Below, one piece after another: positions 51,201 to 64,000 of a stretch of DNA of 64,000 nucleotides. Source of the stretch: Zonotrichia leucophrys gambelii (taxonomy: Eukaryota; Chordata; Aves; Passeriformes; Passerellidae); contig NC_088172.1 of the NCBI RefSeq assembly GCF_028769735.1, positions 34,878,897 through 34,942,896 on the forward strand. Reading direction: 5' to 3'. Position 1 is the stretch's first letter; every line of letters begins with the position of its first letter. The notes beneath the pieces are model-generated. The model was not told where the DNA came from, ran no database searches, and saw only the letters and a program-made list of their open reading frames with translations. The translations under genes and the position numbers were made by a program.

Positions 51201-53490
51201 TTTAGATTTCTTAATCTTAAAGTGAAGCAAACACCCTATCAACTTCATTTAGAGATTAGGAGTAGAAATAAATGTTTCCTGAAAGGTAGAAGCAGTTTCA
51301 AATTAGGTAATAAATGAGAAAATGTCACTGTACAGTGAGAATATGATTATATTTTTAGAAGAATTTAATGAAAGTAACGAAGAACATAAGAACAGTCTCA
51401 CTTGGACAAATCCAAGATCTGTACAGACCGATATCTCATCTCCCATAGTGGACATGAGAAGGGAAATGTAAAAACAGGGTAAAAATGGAATCAACAGGAT
51501 GCTCAGTATTGTTGGGATCAAAACTCCATTTTAAATATATCTGCAATTAACCATATAAATGCAAGTCATAGATACACCTATATCACTTCCCAATTAGAAT
51601 TTGAAACTCACAGATTTTGAAGATTAGTCCTACATCCATCTGACAATTATTAAAGAATTTCAAAACTATATCTGTTTTATAGTAGTTAATAATTTTTAAC
51701 CTTCTGCTTAGACAATTTTTGTGAAAAGAACATAATATTATTCACCAAAATATGTATTACAAAATCCATCCCCAAATACTCTGATATGATTACCAAAAAA
51801 CTAATTGTGGTTATGGAAGAAACCTCCCTGCGACTTCCCAGAATTGTGCTAATCTGCAAAATCAATCTTCCATTTTAAAATGTGCTTTTACCTTCCCTCC
51901 TCCTCTACTTCCTTTATTTTGAGAACTTTCAGAAAACAGCCTTGTCACATATTGACAGTGACGAGACAGAGAACCGACCTGTTTGACTCAATGGGCTGAG
52001 GACTTCAGAGACAAACTGCAATAACTGAAGCTTGATCAGTTTATAGGAGGGATTGTGTGTCTGTGCCCGCGGCAGCAGGGGCTGGAACTGATGATCAGAA
52101 AGCCTCCAGTGGTGCGTTCTTGTTTTAGTGAAGCATATTTAAACACAGGGCTTTTTCTACATTTTTTGTTTGTCTGTTTGTTTGTTTTGGTTTTAATTGC
52201 CCATTTTTGAACCAAAAAGCACTGAGAAAACAAAATATCCTTTATTTCAAGACATATAAAGAGCCAAAATTCACACCCAAATGAGGCAAGGAATAAAGAT
52301 GGGAAAGCCAAACTGTCTGGTATTTAGACATTCTACAACTATTCTAGTAAAGCCACATGTTTATAGTATTGCAGCAACAGAATGACCCACATCCATATTA
52401 ATGAATTCTTATAACTTATCAAATATGAGAACCTCTGGAAGAAACCCAGTGAGACTCATCCCTGTCCTTCCCTGACTCTTGCGCTGTGAATTGGAAATGT
52501 TTGGGAAAAGTCAGGCACCCAGTTGTGTCCCAGTCACCCAAGAAAGACAAGTATCAGTGTGGTTTTAGCCACTGAAGCAACACAGAGGAGCCATGATCGT
52601 CCATGTGGATTCTCTGTGCTTGTTTCCAGGTATTTTCCCTTTCAGGTCTGAGGAACAAGGTGGTTGCAAACTTTAAAACTAACTCATCATCTCTATATGA
52701 GTGACAATTAGAACACTTACCACGTGGGTGTAAGCATGAACGTATATTGGTTTTCTTCTTATTTATATTCTTGTCTCTTTCTGTTATAAAATGAATGCCA
52801 ATGAAACAGTGACTGGGGAATGTTAATGTGGGCACTGAAACATTAACTTCTCTGAGATATTTTTGTGATTGTAATTGTAAAGTCTTTCATAACATTGACA
52901 AAGCTTTACTCTCTATTGATTTTATTGCTATACTAAACTCTTCATTATGTGAATTTGTGAATCACAAGAGTCAATCATAATTATGCATGGCCCAATATAA
53001 TTGAAATCAAAACAATGGATCGATTCATGCTGTAAAGTGTTTTACTTCTAGCAATCTCTGTGAGGCAATCAGCCAAAGATTAGATCTGTATATTAGTGTT
53101 TTATTTATTTAAGTATTAAGCAATAGTTAGCAAACCTCCAGAAGTCCACTTCACGTAAGTTCACATCAGCAGGCTAACTGATTTTACACTCATATCCCCA
53201 AAACTCCTAAGAATTATATTCAAAAGCACAAGGCCAGACAGTCTTTTCATTACAACTAAAACCCAAAATCCCAAAAACAAACCAAAAAACCTAGCACATT
53301 TTATTCTACTGAATCATGTTCCCAAAATTCTTAGTTTTAGCTCCACATAAATGGAATAAAAGTCAGAAAAATTTTGTAAATGAAATGGAATGATGCTACT
53401 TTACCTGAACCACTAATATGCCATTTTGAAGTAAGGGGAACAAATGACTATCAACAGTGACATGGATACATGGATGTTTCAAATAACATT
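48242..53490. other. Unassigned non-coding DNA
   Basis: No gene or confident transposon. A possible CR1 scrap lies at 52062-52112 (GGCAGCAGGGGCTGGAACTG, then ATGATC and GCCTCCAG), which is too short to call with confidence. A TGTT-rich patch is at 52161-52194. Confidence 0.6.
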
Positions 53491-53547
53491 TTGGTGGGTT
53501 TTTTTTTGTTTTGTTTTTTTGTTTTTTGTTTTTTTTTTTTTGTTTTG
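53491..53547 (+). repeat. T-rich (TTTTG)n low-complexity tract
   Basis: T runs interrupted by single G residues over about 50 bp. No adjoining element is recognisable. Confidence 0.9.
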
Positions 53548-56500
53548 GGCATGAGTTATTTTAGCCAGTCCTGGAAATACTCTTAACAATTTTGATCCAA
53601 AGAATTCTATTGAAAAATGAAGGTTAAGCTTCAAATTTATCTACACATTATTAGAATAGAAAAAAATATCTAGACATTTGGTAACTTTAGTGCAGTTTCT
53701 ACAAAACTATGATTGCTTAGAGAAGCTGAAATAATCCCCAGACACAATTGCTAGTACAGCAAAAGATGGCAAGTTGTAGGCAAGGTGGAGCCACTGTGAC
53801 CAGCTGCTGAGGTAACCGCGTGCCTAATATTGCACTATTACACCAAAATAAAAAAAAATCATGTTTGCATGTAAGTTAGGGTTGAAAATAAGGAAAGATC
53901 CTTAAAAAATTCTCTAATTTTATTTCATCCTGGGGATGGACCCAGGTGCATAGCCTACTCACTTTTTGCCAAGAGTTGAACAATTTAAGAACACAAATTA
54001 TGTACAATTCTGAAAAATTCCTCCGCCCATCAGATGGAATAAGGTGTAGTTAGAGGGATGTTAATCCCCTTCTGATGAGATATAGCTATCTTTCATAATA
54101 TTCCATAGACTGTTTATATTGAAACACTCATCTTTTGTCTTTTCCAACAGTTCTTTAAATTCTTCAACATTTTGATTTCATGTAGTTCTGACTTATCTGT
54201 AGTGACTTGGTGAAGCCATCTTGTAACCCCAGGTAGAAGAAAGCAGTCAGTACAATTGTCTTCCATGTTCATTCAGGGTATTGGTGCTCCTGATTAGGCT
54301 CCACACAGTGGGCAAAGATCACTTCTCACAAACTGGCCTTCAAAGAAGGCTTAACACATCTCCTAGGTGTCAAAGATTATAACTGTTATATAACAAAGGT
54401 TATTACTGTTCCTTCTTAAGAAGAAAATTGGTAAGACATTAGTCAGGACAGAAACACAAAGAGAAATGTGTATCCTCACAAAGTCCTTCTCTGCCACGTG
54501 ACTCCTCAACTCCTGCCCAAGGAGATAATTTCAAGCAGGTAAATAAGTTTAATTTAGCCTCTGAGCTTTTTCTGTCCTCGTTTCTCTGATGAGATGTTCA
54601 ATTCACTCCATTTTGTTGTCAGATTTGTGACATAGAGACCTGTCTGAGCAATGAGTCTAAAGCCAATATCTCATTTCACATAAGCCACTGAGCAGTCATC
54701 ACATGGTAATGCTTTCCAGTCACTATGGATGCAAGGCTGTAAGCTTTCATCTATAAATTCTTTTTTAGTTGCTCATTTCTGCCAAGCTGGTCTAATCTAC
54801 TTACACCTGGCACATTAATTCTTATCTTTTCCCTGCAACATTGTAATTATATGTTATTTCCAGCAATAATTAATTCTCTCTCGGGCGGGCTTTTTATAGC
54901 TTATAAGTCAAAGTGGGCTGCACCATACTAAATAATTAATTCAGACTGTGTTTTATGTCATGACATACACACAGCCCCCAGGTGTAACAGTTAGAGAATT
55001 CTCTTGAGAAGCAAGTCCTTGGCTCCCAGAGGTTTACAGACCAGAAAGCACCAATTGTAATGGTTATTTCTCTCAGAACAAGAGTAGGTCTGTTCAGTTT
55101 GTTGTACCAACAATCTATTTGTGGCAGTTGTTTCAAGAAGGCCTTGCTATAGTCTCAACTCACAAGATCATACAGCTGCAGACCACGTGAATGACTCCAA
55201 CCAGTACATACAGTCCTTCAGAAAAGCCTGAAACAGTTCACACACTTACCCCCAGTTGCCCATATTTCTTTGGTTTCTTAGTTATACAGAAGAGGGACTG
55301 GCAAATGAAAAAAAAAAGTGATATGAAATTGTAGCTATGAGGTATTGACAAGCTGTGCACGTAGAATACTCAAATCATTAAGCAAAAGTCGATAGCTAGA
55401 TATGGTATCTTACCTAGGGGAAGTGCAATCTCAAATACCTCACTACTCCAGAAATACAGAAAAGAAAAAAACTGAGGGGAAAAAAAGAAGAGTACTTTAA
55501 AACTAGCCAGGAAGACAGATTAGGTAACAGAAGCCTGAAAGTTTCAGTATGCCTAAAAGGATTCACTGAAATCCAATGAGATAATATTTGAAAGACTAAA
55601 GAACTCTATTAATAGGAAAACTATAATTACCAACCATGAACTATAAAGAATGCAAATATATTAAACAGAATTATAACACATACCTCCTTATCAGAGGAAG
55701 GATAGCAACTGCACAAGGAAGACAAGGATCAGAGAATAACATTGTAGCAATTTAATAGTAGCAATTTAAATTGCTTATGTATAATGAAGCATCAGAAGAG
55801 AACACATTTGAGGAATATTTCCAGATACCTTAAAGCAATAGCTTCCAAATTTGTTCTTCTATTGTGTTCTTTCAGTTGCTGATGTGAGCAGTGGCAGTAG
55901 TAATATGGGGTCCTAATTTCTATTTTGTCCATACCAAGCCTTTCAGCTGTATCAGGAATGGTCTCACTCCAACTGCAGTACATTAATCAGTAGCACAATA
56001 TATCCCAACCTTACAGGATCATTCAAGGAGTTAAATTAAGTGAAGTACTGTAAATTTACTTTTTGGATTAAATAGAGAAAGTATTATATAATTTTACTGA
56101 TAGGAAAATCCCTCTATCAAAAACTGTTATATAAATAGTAAAAGATTCAAAAACATAAATATCCTACTGAGAAACCTAAATAACTTGGGCAAAATCTTGA
56201 ATCACACTGACCATAATTTTTTTTATTTTAGATAATATTATGTGCTATTGATCTCTCTTATTTTCTGGTTCCAGTTGTGCAGGACTGGACAGTTCAATAG
56301 GAAGTGATGATAGCAATGGAACCATAAGTGTAGGTTTTATCTGAGGAGTAATTGTGTGGCATGACATCTTCCTTTCTTTTTGTAGAAAACAAATACTGTT
56401 ATGAAGCTGAGTTAGTAATAGGCAGATGTGATTCACACAAAGACAATCAATTAAAGTATAGTAATGTCCTTTAGAGGTTGCTACCATGAGCTCTGTGTGT

Positions 56501-57349
56501 GGTGATTATAAGCATGCAATGATCCAAACCAAGGGCTTTTTTTGCATCTGGTTTGTAAATAGAAGAGGTTCATGTAAGGCCCATCCCAAATCTGTTTTCT
56601 TTAGATAACAGCCATGAGGCAGAGCTGCTGGCTGAAAACTGAACAGTATATTTGAGAAGGGAATGAGGATTACAGTGCTTTTCCTTTATTTCAAAGGGGA
56701 GGCAGAGAACAAACACTATCTTCTAGCACAGTCCAGGACTACTGGACCACAGCACACTCACTGCTGTCCCCACAGACTAACACAGACTGGAAAGGAGGAT
56801 AAGAGTATTTCAGACTGCTTTAGAGTACCTGCACCAGATTTGGATCTCATTGAAGGTGCTAGACATGGGAAGGGAACTGTGTGGAGCCAAGAAAGTTGTT
56901 CTCCAATAATGAGACAAGGGCAGAAACATTTTGTGAATGCAATCAGGTCATAATGACAGGCTGGCTGTTGCACCCTCACAAGGAAAATGCCTTGAATTTT
57001 CAGACTTCATAAGAAAACATCATATTCTGCAGTTATCAAGATATTTCTTTAGTAGTTCTATTTGCACGATGAACTTCCAGCCATCAGACATCTCTGAGCA
57101 GCACAAGCAGGGTAACAGAATGACAATTAATATCAATCTTCAGCAATATGGCTGCAAGATGACCCAGAGCTGTCCTGCAGCCCCTCAATATGAAAAGTGC
57201 TGGCAATATTTTTCTTTAAAACTGAGAGCTAAACAGTCTGAAAAAATTAATCATTTCTGCAGCATATTGGTGAAAAAAAAGAGCATGACACATTTTTTTT
57301 CTGCTATGGCTTTCAAATTTGGCTTGGAGAACAGAGCATACAGTTTTAT
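53548..57349. other. Unassigned AT-rich non-coding DNA
   Basis: No gene or transposon is recognised. Frames such as 56663-56953 on + lack any family signature. Confidence 0.6.
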
Positions 57350-57405
57350 TAGATGTTGTCTAAAGAAAATTACTAGATGTTATCTAAGGAAAATTACTGG
57401 ATGTT
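57350..57405 (+). repeat. Tandem repeat, 24-bp unit, about 2.3 copies
   Basis: The units at 57350-57373 and 57374-57397 differ at only two positions, and a third partial unit follows at 57398-57405. Because 24 is a multiple of three, the repeat stays in frame in the 168-codon frame 56937-57443, giving CLKKITR/CYLRKITG-like repeats. That frame has no other sign of being coding. Confidence 0.9.
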
Positions 57406-58233
57406 TTGGTCCTACTTGTGTTGAAATATTTTTTCCCAGATGATTTAATATTCAAAGGTCAGCTGAAAAAAAAAGGAAACCCATTGGATATGAAGAAAAA
57501 ACCCACATACTTTTCACCTTCTAAATGATTGCATTCCTAAGATCTGGCAAAAAGCCAAAGATACGTCAACTGCTTGTCTAAATATGAAAGATTCTTGACA
57601 GCTCCATTATGCATAATTTTCTACATCCCATGAGGGTCCTGGTGCCTATAAAGAGCACACTTGCTGTCTCCTTTCTCTCACAGAAGGAAGGTAAGTGCAG
57701 TTTCTTTAAAAGACTGAATAAGGAGCAAGCTGAAATTCCTTTCAATTTGCAAACTGTCTCACAAGGTCATTAGTGCTGTTTTAGCTGTTTGTTCGTGCTG
57801 TTATTTATACCATGGCATCTGACCACATTGCAAGCATTAAAATAAAATATCTGTCCATAAGGCAGCTATAATTGTCATCTTCCTATTAGCCACCTGTACT
57901 TATCACACAGGGAGAGAAAGCTGCACCATTCTGGCTTGGCCCTGCTCATCTGAGGGACAGGGAGAGACTCATCTCAGTTTCTGAGCAGAAATAAGCCTCT
58001 GCCACAAACAACACCCAGAAGTGAAGTCCTGGAATTTCCATGCTTTCAGTCAAAAATTTAAATCTGAGGATTCTGTCAGATATCAAAATGGGCTTTCTGA
58101 GCTGGGCTGTGCTGATGACTACAGGCAGTTCCTTGAGGCACAGGGGCACATGGTGTGAGCTCTGCAGAGAAAGAGTGGGATGAGTATATGCTGCCTCACT
58201 GGCATTAGGAAAAATTTGAAGCTCCTGGACATC

Positions 58234-58279
58234 AAATTTTAATTAAAATTTACAGAAAATGTTCATTAATTATGAACAT
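58234..58279. repeat. Adjacent AT-rich palindromes
   Basis: AAATTTTAATTAAAATTT at 58234-58251 is a perfect 18-bp palindrome. Seven bases later, ATGTTCAT (58259-58266) and its reverse complement ATGAACAT (58272-58279) flank TAATT. Confidence 0.9.
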
Positions 58280-61205
58280 ATTTACTTAAAATTTCCCAGG
58301 CAGATCATTAAAATTAGAAAATTGCAGATTTATCAATGTATTTGAAACATAAAATCCATAGTATAAATGCATGAAGGAGATGGAAAGACTGTAAAAAAAA
58401 AAAAAGTAAAAGTAAAAAATATGCTGATAATTATAAAGATGCTATTATGATGCACAATATGTTGGTCGGAATAGGATTTATCTAGAAATTATAGTACAAG
58501 CATTTACTAATTTTGAGGGCTCACCACTGAATCCTGCTATTTTAGCTGTCTTAACTCATCAGTTTTTATTATTTAAATGCAAAACTAATGTTGTTTGAAA
58601 CATATTTGTAAGGTCTTGCCTTCTGATTTAAAAATAAAGCTGAGAAATTTCACCTGCACTTTTAAAACAGTGGCACGGAAATGAAATGTAATTTCCTTAA
58701 ATGTCAAGATTTCCAAATTTGATTGGGAATATGTTGTACATACATTTTATTTCTGTCTTACTGCAACTATCTGATTTGTTAGCAGTATAGATTAGGAGAG
58801 CTGAAGGGTAAAAAATGTAGCAATTTCCCTTTTTTTATATCTCCAAAGCAGAAACTCTGTAACACTGAATACAGCAGGTGCCTCCCATTTCCACCGCTTC
58901 TTGCCTTGGTCCTTGTGTACAGCCATGCATAAGCCTTTCTGAAATGAAATTCTCTCATTTTGTGTCAATGCAAGTAAAAATAATTTTATATCAGAAAGGA
59001 TGGAGAAGAGTTAAAATCATACAGACTGTCAGTATGATTCATCTGGCTAAATACAAATGCCTGCCGTGCAGACATTTGCATCAATGATGCCACTGAATAT
59101 ACTCCTTTCATACCTGATTGAGAAAAATTGCCACATCTAGAGCTCAGCTAATTTCATCTTTATGTTGGAAAGGAGACAAAATGACGAGGAAAAAAAAATT
59201 AAAAAGCTCTGGAAGTGTCTATTCCTCTTATTCCTCTTCATCAGCTAAAGAAGGAGTCTAGACAGCCATTTAGATGGAGATGTCTGCTTTGTAGGTGTCT
59301 AAAGTCAGATGAGATGAATTTTACCCCAAGTGGATGTCAACCTTTCCTGCGTTTTCACTGTGTTAATTAAGAGCTGGAATGCAGACTTTATTCATCATAC
59401 ACCAAGTGGTCTGGCTTATCTGTCATCATCTGGATTAGTGAGGACTTTTCAACATGACTGTTTACTCTTAGCAATTTGTCTCCGTCACTTAAATTCTATT
59501 GTTTCATTCTGCTCCCCGCATTGAAGAACTGATTGAACAGTTTTGCACATAAAGGAATAACACAGAATATACTTCCTAAATTTTAAGGCTATATTGGTAT
59601 CTTGAAGATTAATAATTTGAAATACTTAAATCATTTTTTAAATGTGTCTTTAACAAGAGACTGTGGGTATTTTTTTTTTCCAATACACTTTTAGTGGCTT
59701 CAGGAACCCCTGTTTTGGCTACCATGGCACAAAACATGCATCTAGAATTAATGTGCTGTGTCAACTCCACAAGTAAAAGTGAAACCAGCTTAAAGCTTGC
59801 CCCTTAAAAAGTACAATTATAAAAACATTTGTGTAGTTCCTTTCAGGAGTGGTTCTCAAAAATGATCCCTACCTGCCTTCAAAGCAAATGATGGTAGCCA
59901 GTGTGCAGCAAGAAATATGCTAGAGAAAAGGGTCATGGTAAACACAGGCAGCTGCACTGATGAGATCAGACTGTTTTCCTGGTGAAGTGTAAATATTTAA
60001 CCCTCATGCACTGAATTAAGGGAAGATTCTACAGCTCCCCACAAGCATGTTTTGGTTAGGGGAGTTTTCACAACTTTACTGATGTTTTTAATACTGTCTG
60101 CTCAAACCTGACTATTTTAATACATTCAGTCCAGGGATTTTGCCAAGAAATCTAGATTAAAGATAGATAAGCTACCTCTATAAAGGCTCTGTTCCTGGAG
60201 ACCTTGGCAGCAGTGTGGATATTCCCTTACTAAAGCCTGATTTTTATGAACCCACCAGCTAAAGGAGCTATATAGAGCCCAAGAGGCAGAGGTGCACATG
60301 TAATACACTGGGAGAAGAAATGTGTTTGGAATTACTGCCTCAGTTAGAGGTGCCTTTCCTCAAACTGGCAGTGCTGCTGCCAGTCAAACGATATTATATG
60401 GTTGATCTATCCAGATGTGACATGCCATTGTAACAAACCTTCAGCCCAGGATACAGATATTGCTTTCAGAAAATTGTGATTATAATAGCTCAAAACAAAA
60501 GGAATTTATGTGGTTTTTTTTCCTTCTTTTTAAAGTTTTAAACCTGTTTACCAAATGTCAGAGCCCATGAAATAGAATGATGTAGGGTGCTCAATTTAAG
60601 ATGCTGGAGCAGAAAGAGAGGAAAAACCTGGGTAATTTCCCATTACCTGCTAGTATCAAATGCTTGAAATCTGGCTGCTCTGCTTGAATCACAATAAAGC
60701 CCTTTTTTCCCCTGTGAGAAGCAACAGAATCTTAACCAGCTTCATTATTTTCACTTCTCCATTGCTTTATTTTTGATATTATTAACCAGTTCATTTCTGG
60801 AATCTGATATTTCATACTCATATGTAAGCATAAGGAATAAATCTGCCAGATTTTCATTATTAGAGCTTTGAAAGTATTAATATCTTTAGACCTTGCATTC
60901 TACTGGATTTGCTCTATACTTCTCTTTCTCTGACTTTTACTACAGTTGCCTTAGTAGGTGTGGAGATATAGACATAGAAAAGTAAATTATCCCAAGTTAG
61001 CTAGACATCTTTTGCTCAGGCTGAGAAATAGTTTAGCACTCCGCTTTCCCACTGTAGACCTTTAGCCTCTAGAGTATCCATTTCCCTTATGGTCAACTGC
61101 CCATCTCTCTTTCTGTTATATTTCTGGAAATGCTGAAATGCCTTGAACAGTTACCTTTCCAACCATCTATGACAGTAAGTAGTTTCAGCCTCTCTGCAGG
61201 TATGT

Positions 61206-61235
61206 TCCAGCCTCCTGCAGGAGTGCAGCCTGGAA
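61206..61235. repeat. Nested palindrome around CTCCTGCAGGAG
   Basis: The perfect 12-bp palindrome CTCCTGCAGGAG (61212-61223) lies between TTCCAG and CTGGAA, which are reverse complements of each other. The outer spacing is unequal, so it would form an imperfect cruciform. Confidence 0.75.
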
Positions 61236-62718
61236 AAGTGTCTATACCCTTCTTGTCTCTTCAAAAAATGAATCTGCACTCATAAGGATATGTGGACAGG
61301 AAATAATTATCTGTCCCTGAGAGCACAATGGATCTCTTCTCATCCTGCCTGTTTAAGTCTGCAGACAAAAATGCAAGAGTTTGAAGTCTGAATGGGCAGC
61401 AAATTAGTCTATTCATTTTGGGGGCACAGTTAGAAGAACTTGAGGAATTTACACTTCCTTGCACATTTATCTGTAAATGCACAAGGATCCAGACCAATGT
61501 CTCATCTAATAAAAAACAGCCTGATACACATGACTATAAAATCAGACGTGGAACTGTTTCCTTGTTTCAAGTTTAATCATTTTGTACAAGCTCCCCAAGT
61601 TCCTCAGCTGAGATGCAAATAGTGGTGGGACACATTTTCCAAATTACAATTCAATAAGGGAACTGAAGGAAATTCTGGCTGACCAGAAAGACTTATTTGT
61701 GACTGTAGGTACTTCCAGGGTTAGACAGCTGCTGAATGATGCAAGCTGAATTTGATTCAAACTGATGGAATATTCAGATATGTGCCAAAGTCCTTCAAAG
61801 TTGGAACAGGTATTGAAATTCTCCCATGAGGATTTTGAATGCTAAGGGAGATGATTTTCTACAGGACTAAGTATGGGAGGCAAGTGAAGTGGACTTTTGG
61901 TCTGAAAAGAAATTGTCATGGTGCGCTTTAAAAACCTAAATTTGGGCTTCAAAGCTTAATATGTAACATACATATTAAGTGTTAGTGTAAGCACTTAAAG
62001 AAAAGTGCTGAATGTGGCAGATGTTTTCTTTGTTCTCTGTGCTGGTGCCTGTGTGGCCAGTCCTGTGTGTGTACATGTACCCCTTCACATACCTGACCTG
62101 GCAACACAGAACTGTAGAAACTTGCAACCACCAGCCCAGGAAGGAGGAATGCCCCTGGTGCTACCTGATGAATCTACCTCTAAGGGCCCCACCTGGGCAC
62201 CCAGAACCAGTAAAGCAGCCTAAGGATGTATGTCCATCGAGACAAGCAGTGGGAAAACACAAAGTATACTCTAGGGCATTTCACCTGGCAGCAAATATCC
62301 ATATAAACAGAGTGGGACTCAGATGTTTGAAGAATAATCCAAATCCCAGCAGCAGCATTAGACATAATTAATCAGAAACCTTGTCAGTATGATATTGGTT
62401 AATTTTTGTCTTTTGGTTCACCTGCAATATATGTTTACTTGCCTGAAGGAAATGTTCTGATGTCCTTACATGAAAACAGATCACCATCATTATTCTTCCC
62501 TAAATGAGTGCTAACTTAATTCTGTATCTCACATAGGAGTGGGTGTTTTTCAGAAAATATACTTCTAACCTTCCCTGCACACTGTAGCTAGAAGGAATAC
62601 CTTGGGAAAGCAGCAATGGCAAAATGCTTGCTCAGCACTCAGGACAAGTAAAGCTGTGAATGGTTCATTTGCTTTTACAATAATTCTTTATGCTACAACA
62701 ATTTATTCTTTTAGCTCC

Positions 62719-62803
62719 TTTTTTTTTTTTTTTTTGGTTAGCTTGGTTTGCTTTGGTTTGGGTTTTTCTTTTTGGTTTGGTTTGGTTTGTTTTGGTTTTT
62801 TTT
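62719..62803 (+). repeat. Poly(T) and (TTTGG)n low-complexity tract
   Basis: A T(17) run at 62719-62735 passes into imperfect TTTGG units up to 62803. The strand lacks C and A almost entirely. The phenylalanine/tryptophan/glycine runs in the overlapping frames 62602-62805 and 62748-62942 come from this tract, so those frames are not genes. Confidence 0.9.
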
Positions 62804-64000
62804 AATGAGACTATATGGCAAAAGATCAATAAATAAGAGGTCTACTTTAAAAAAAATGTGGCTTTCACATTCTTCCTCCACCTGTGATCCAGAAAGGTGC
62901 ACCAGACCTTTCCTTGCAAGTCTTGGCAGTGGGAGCTGCTAATCCTTACACTGAGCACAAGAGACATCATCTCATGTCCAGGGATTTAGCTACCAAAGCT
63001 CTTTCTCCTTTTCCCACCTTCTTGCCCCAGTCCCTGCCTTTGTCCTTTGGGCTCATTATTTAGGGAACTGTACAGCCCAAGTAGCACAATAATAAATGCA
63101 AAGGCAGGTGGCTTTCCACTGAGGGCTGTGAACATGTGAAACAAAAATGAACCTGAATACCTGAGCAATGATCTGGTGAAGCTGTGTTACAAGGCCAGTG
63201 GTGACCCAAGGGAAGAGATGACTTGCTCTCCATTGTTTGCTGTTAATTTAATTCAGCATAATGATCCTCCTCTTGTGTGTAGAGCATGTGCATTGTTTCT
63301 GACTGTCCATGTGCCAACAGAAACAATTATGTGCTTACTTTATTTTCTTTTTCTTTTCCCCAAACAAAGTAAATAAACATTTTTTCTTGCATTTTTTGTC
63401 ATGAGTATGTTTTTGATCTATTTTTAGACTTCCTCTGAATCCTGTCTTTCTCAGCATTATCCATTAGCCAAAGTTTAACATTCTGGAACTTCCAGCCTGA
63501 CTTGAAAGCTGTATGTTAAATTATGCAGCTGAATTCCATCAGTCAATTTCTCCTTTGCTGTCAACACATCAGCTACATTTTTTACTGTCTGAACAGGCTC
63601 ATCCCATATAACAGACTGCAAAAACATCAGAGGGAAAAAAGAATCAACACAGGACAATACTTCCTAATCATGCCTGCATTAAAAAGAGAAAGACACGAGG
63701 ATTGCTTTGTATTGCTTTTTTCTTTTGCAAAACAAAATTTTAAAAAAATCTCTTTTGCATATCAGATAAGCCAGAAATTGCCTTATTTAACTTCTGAAAG
63801 ACTGGGATCATTCAGAGCAAAATTCTTCTGTGATTAAAAAAAAAATATGCAAAGCTGCCTGTAGCGGTGTGGTACAGGTTATCTGACCTATCAGCTTCAT
63901 AAAATGAAAGCTAATGAAGTCATGGCAGAAAAAGCCAACTGTTACACATCAAACAATTGCAGAGCCTTTGCAGAAAATGATTGTAAATTGCATGTTAGTA
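62804..64000. other. Unassigned non-coding DNA at the window end
   Basis: No gene, RNA or transposon is recognised. AT-rich sequence continues to the edge of the window. The frames at 63475-63657 on - and 63523-63837 on + overlap each other and neither has a family signature. Confidence 0.6.

Larger units (their letters stand above)
57406..62718. other. Unassigned AT-rich non-coding DNA
   Basis: No gene or recognised transposon. It contains palindromes at 58234-58251, 58259-58279 and 61206-61235, an A run near 58394-58406 and a T run near 59671-59680. The 119-codon frame 62012-62371 and its overlapping partner 62005-62223 have no recognisable domain. Confidence 0.6.

Noticed and set aside
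52062..52112. Possible CR1 3' UTR scrap
   Set aside because: The resemblance is limited to about 20-25 bases and lacks the ATTCTATGAT terminus. Kept as a note only.
62602..62942. Hydrophobic frames that look like a membrane protein
   Set aside because: The phenylalanine/tryptophan/glycine runs are translation of the poly(T)/(TTTGG)n tract.
1..64000. CRISPR arrays, operons, tRNA or rRNA genes
   Set aside because: No regularly spaced direct repeats, no tightly packed long frames and no tRNA cloverleaf sequence were seen. The only tRNA-like match is the primer-binding site at 3910-3930.

Overview
The window reads as non-coding vertebrate nuclear DNA, most likely avian and probably from a songbird (passerine). 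It is AT-rich, no open reading frame exceeds about 170 codons, and none looks like part of a cellular gene. The organism call rests on the repeats: CR1 LINE copies with the bird-type 3' end (ATTCTATGAT-like termini), and LTRs of kinds I recognise from songbird genomes. The region could be intergenic (a gene desert) or inside a large intron; the sequence alone does not separate these.

Layout: 1-2240 is unassigned AT-rich DNA. 2241-3904 is a long ERV LTR on the + strand, followed at 3910-3930 by what looks like a retroviral primer-binding site for tRNA-His. This marks the remnant as a truncated provirus rather than a solo LTR. 3931-10258 is unassigned except for two TA microsatellites. 10259-10400 is a worn LTR fragment. 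10401-24203 is unassigned apart from simple repeats. 24204-25312 is a 5'-truncated, inactivated CR1 on the - strand. 25313-31470 holds simple repeats and a 42-bp tandem duplication. 31471-31680 is probably an old CR1/L3-type LINE 3' end. 35758-36198 is a second CR1 3' end on the + strand. 36199-47776 contains two short CR1-tail candidates and a pair of abutting inverted repeats. 47777-48241 is a short LTR on the - strand, apparently solo. 48242-64000 is unassigned apart from poly-T/G-rich runs, short palindromes and one small tandem repeat.

Nothing here forms an operon or a new gene system, and I found no convincing exon, RNA gene or CRISPR array. The most informative items are the LTR with its tRNA-His site, the perfect 15-bp hairpin inside that LTR, the old LINE remnant, and the inverted-repeat clusters at 37.9 kb and 58.2 kb. 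All repeat family assignments are from recognition by eye and have not been checked against a repeat library.
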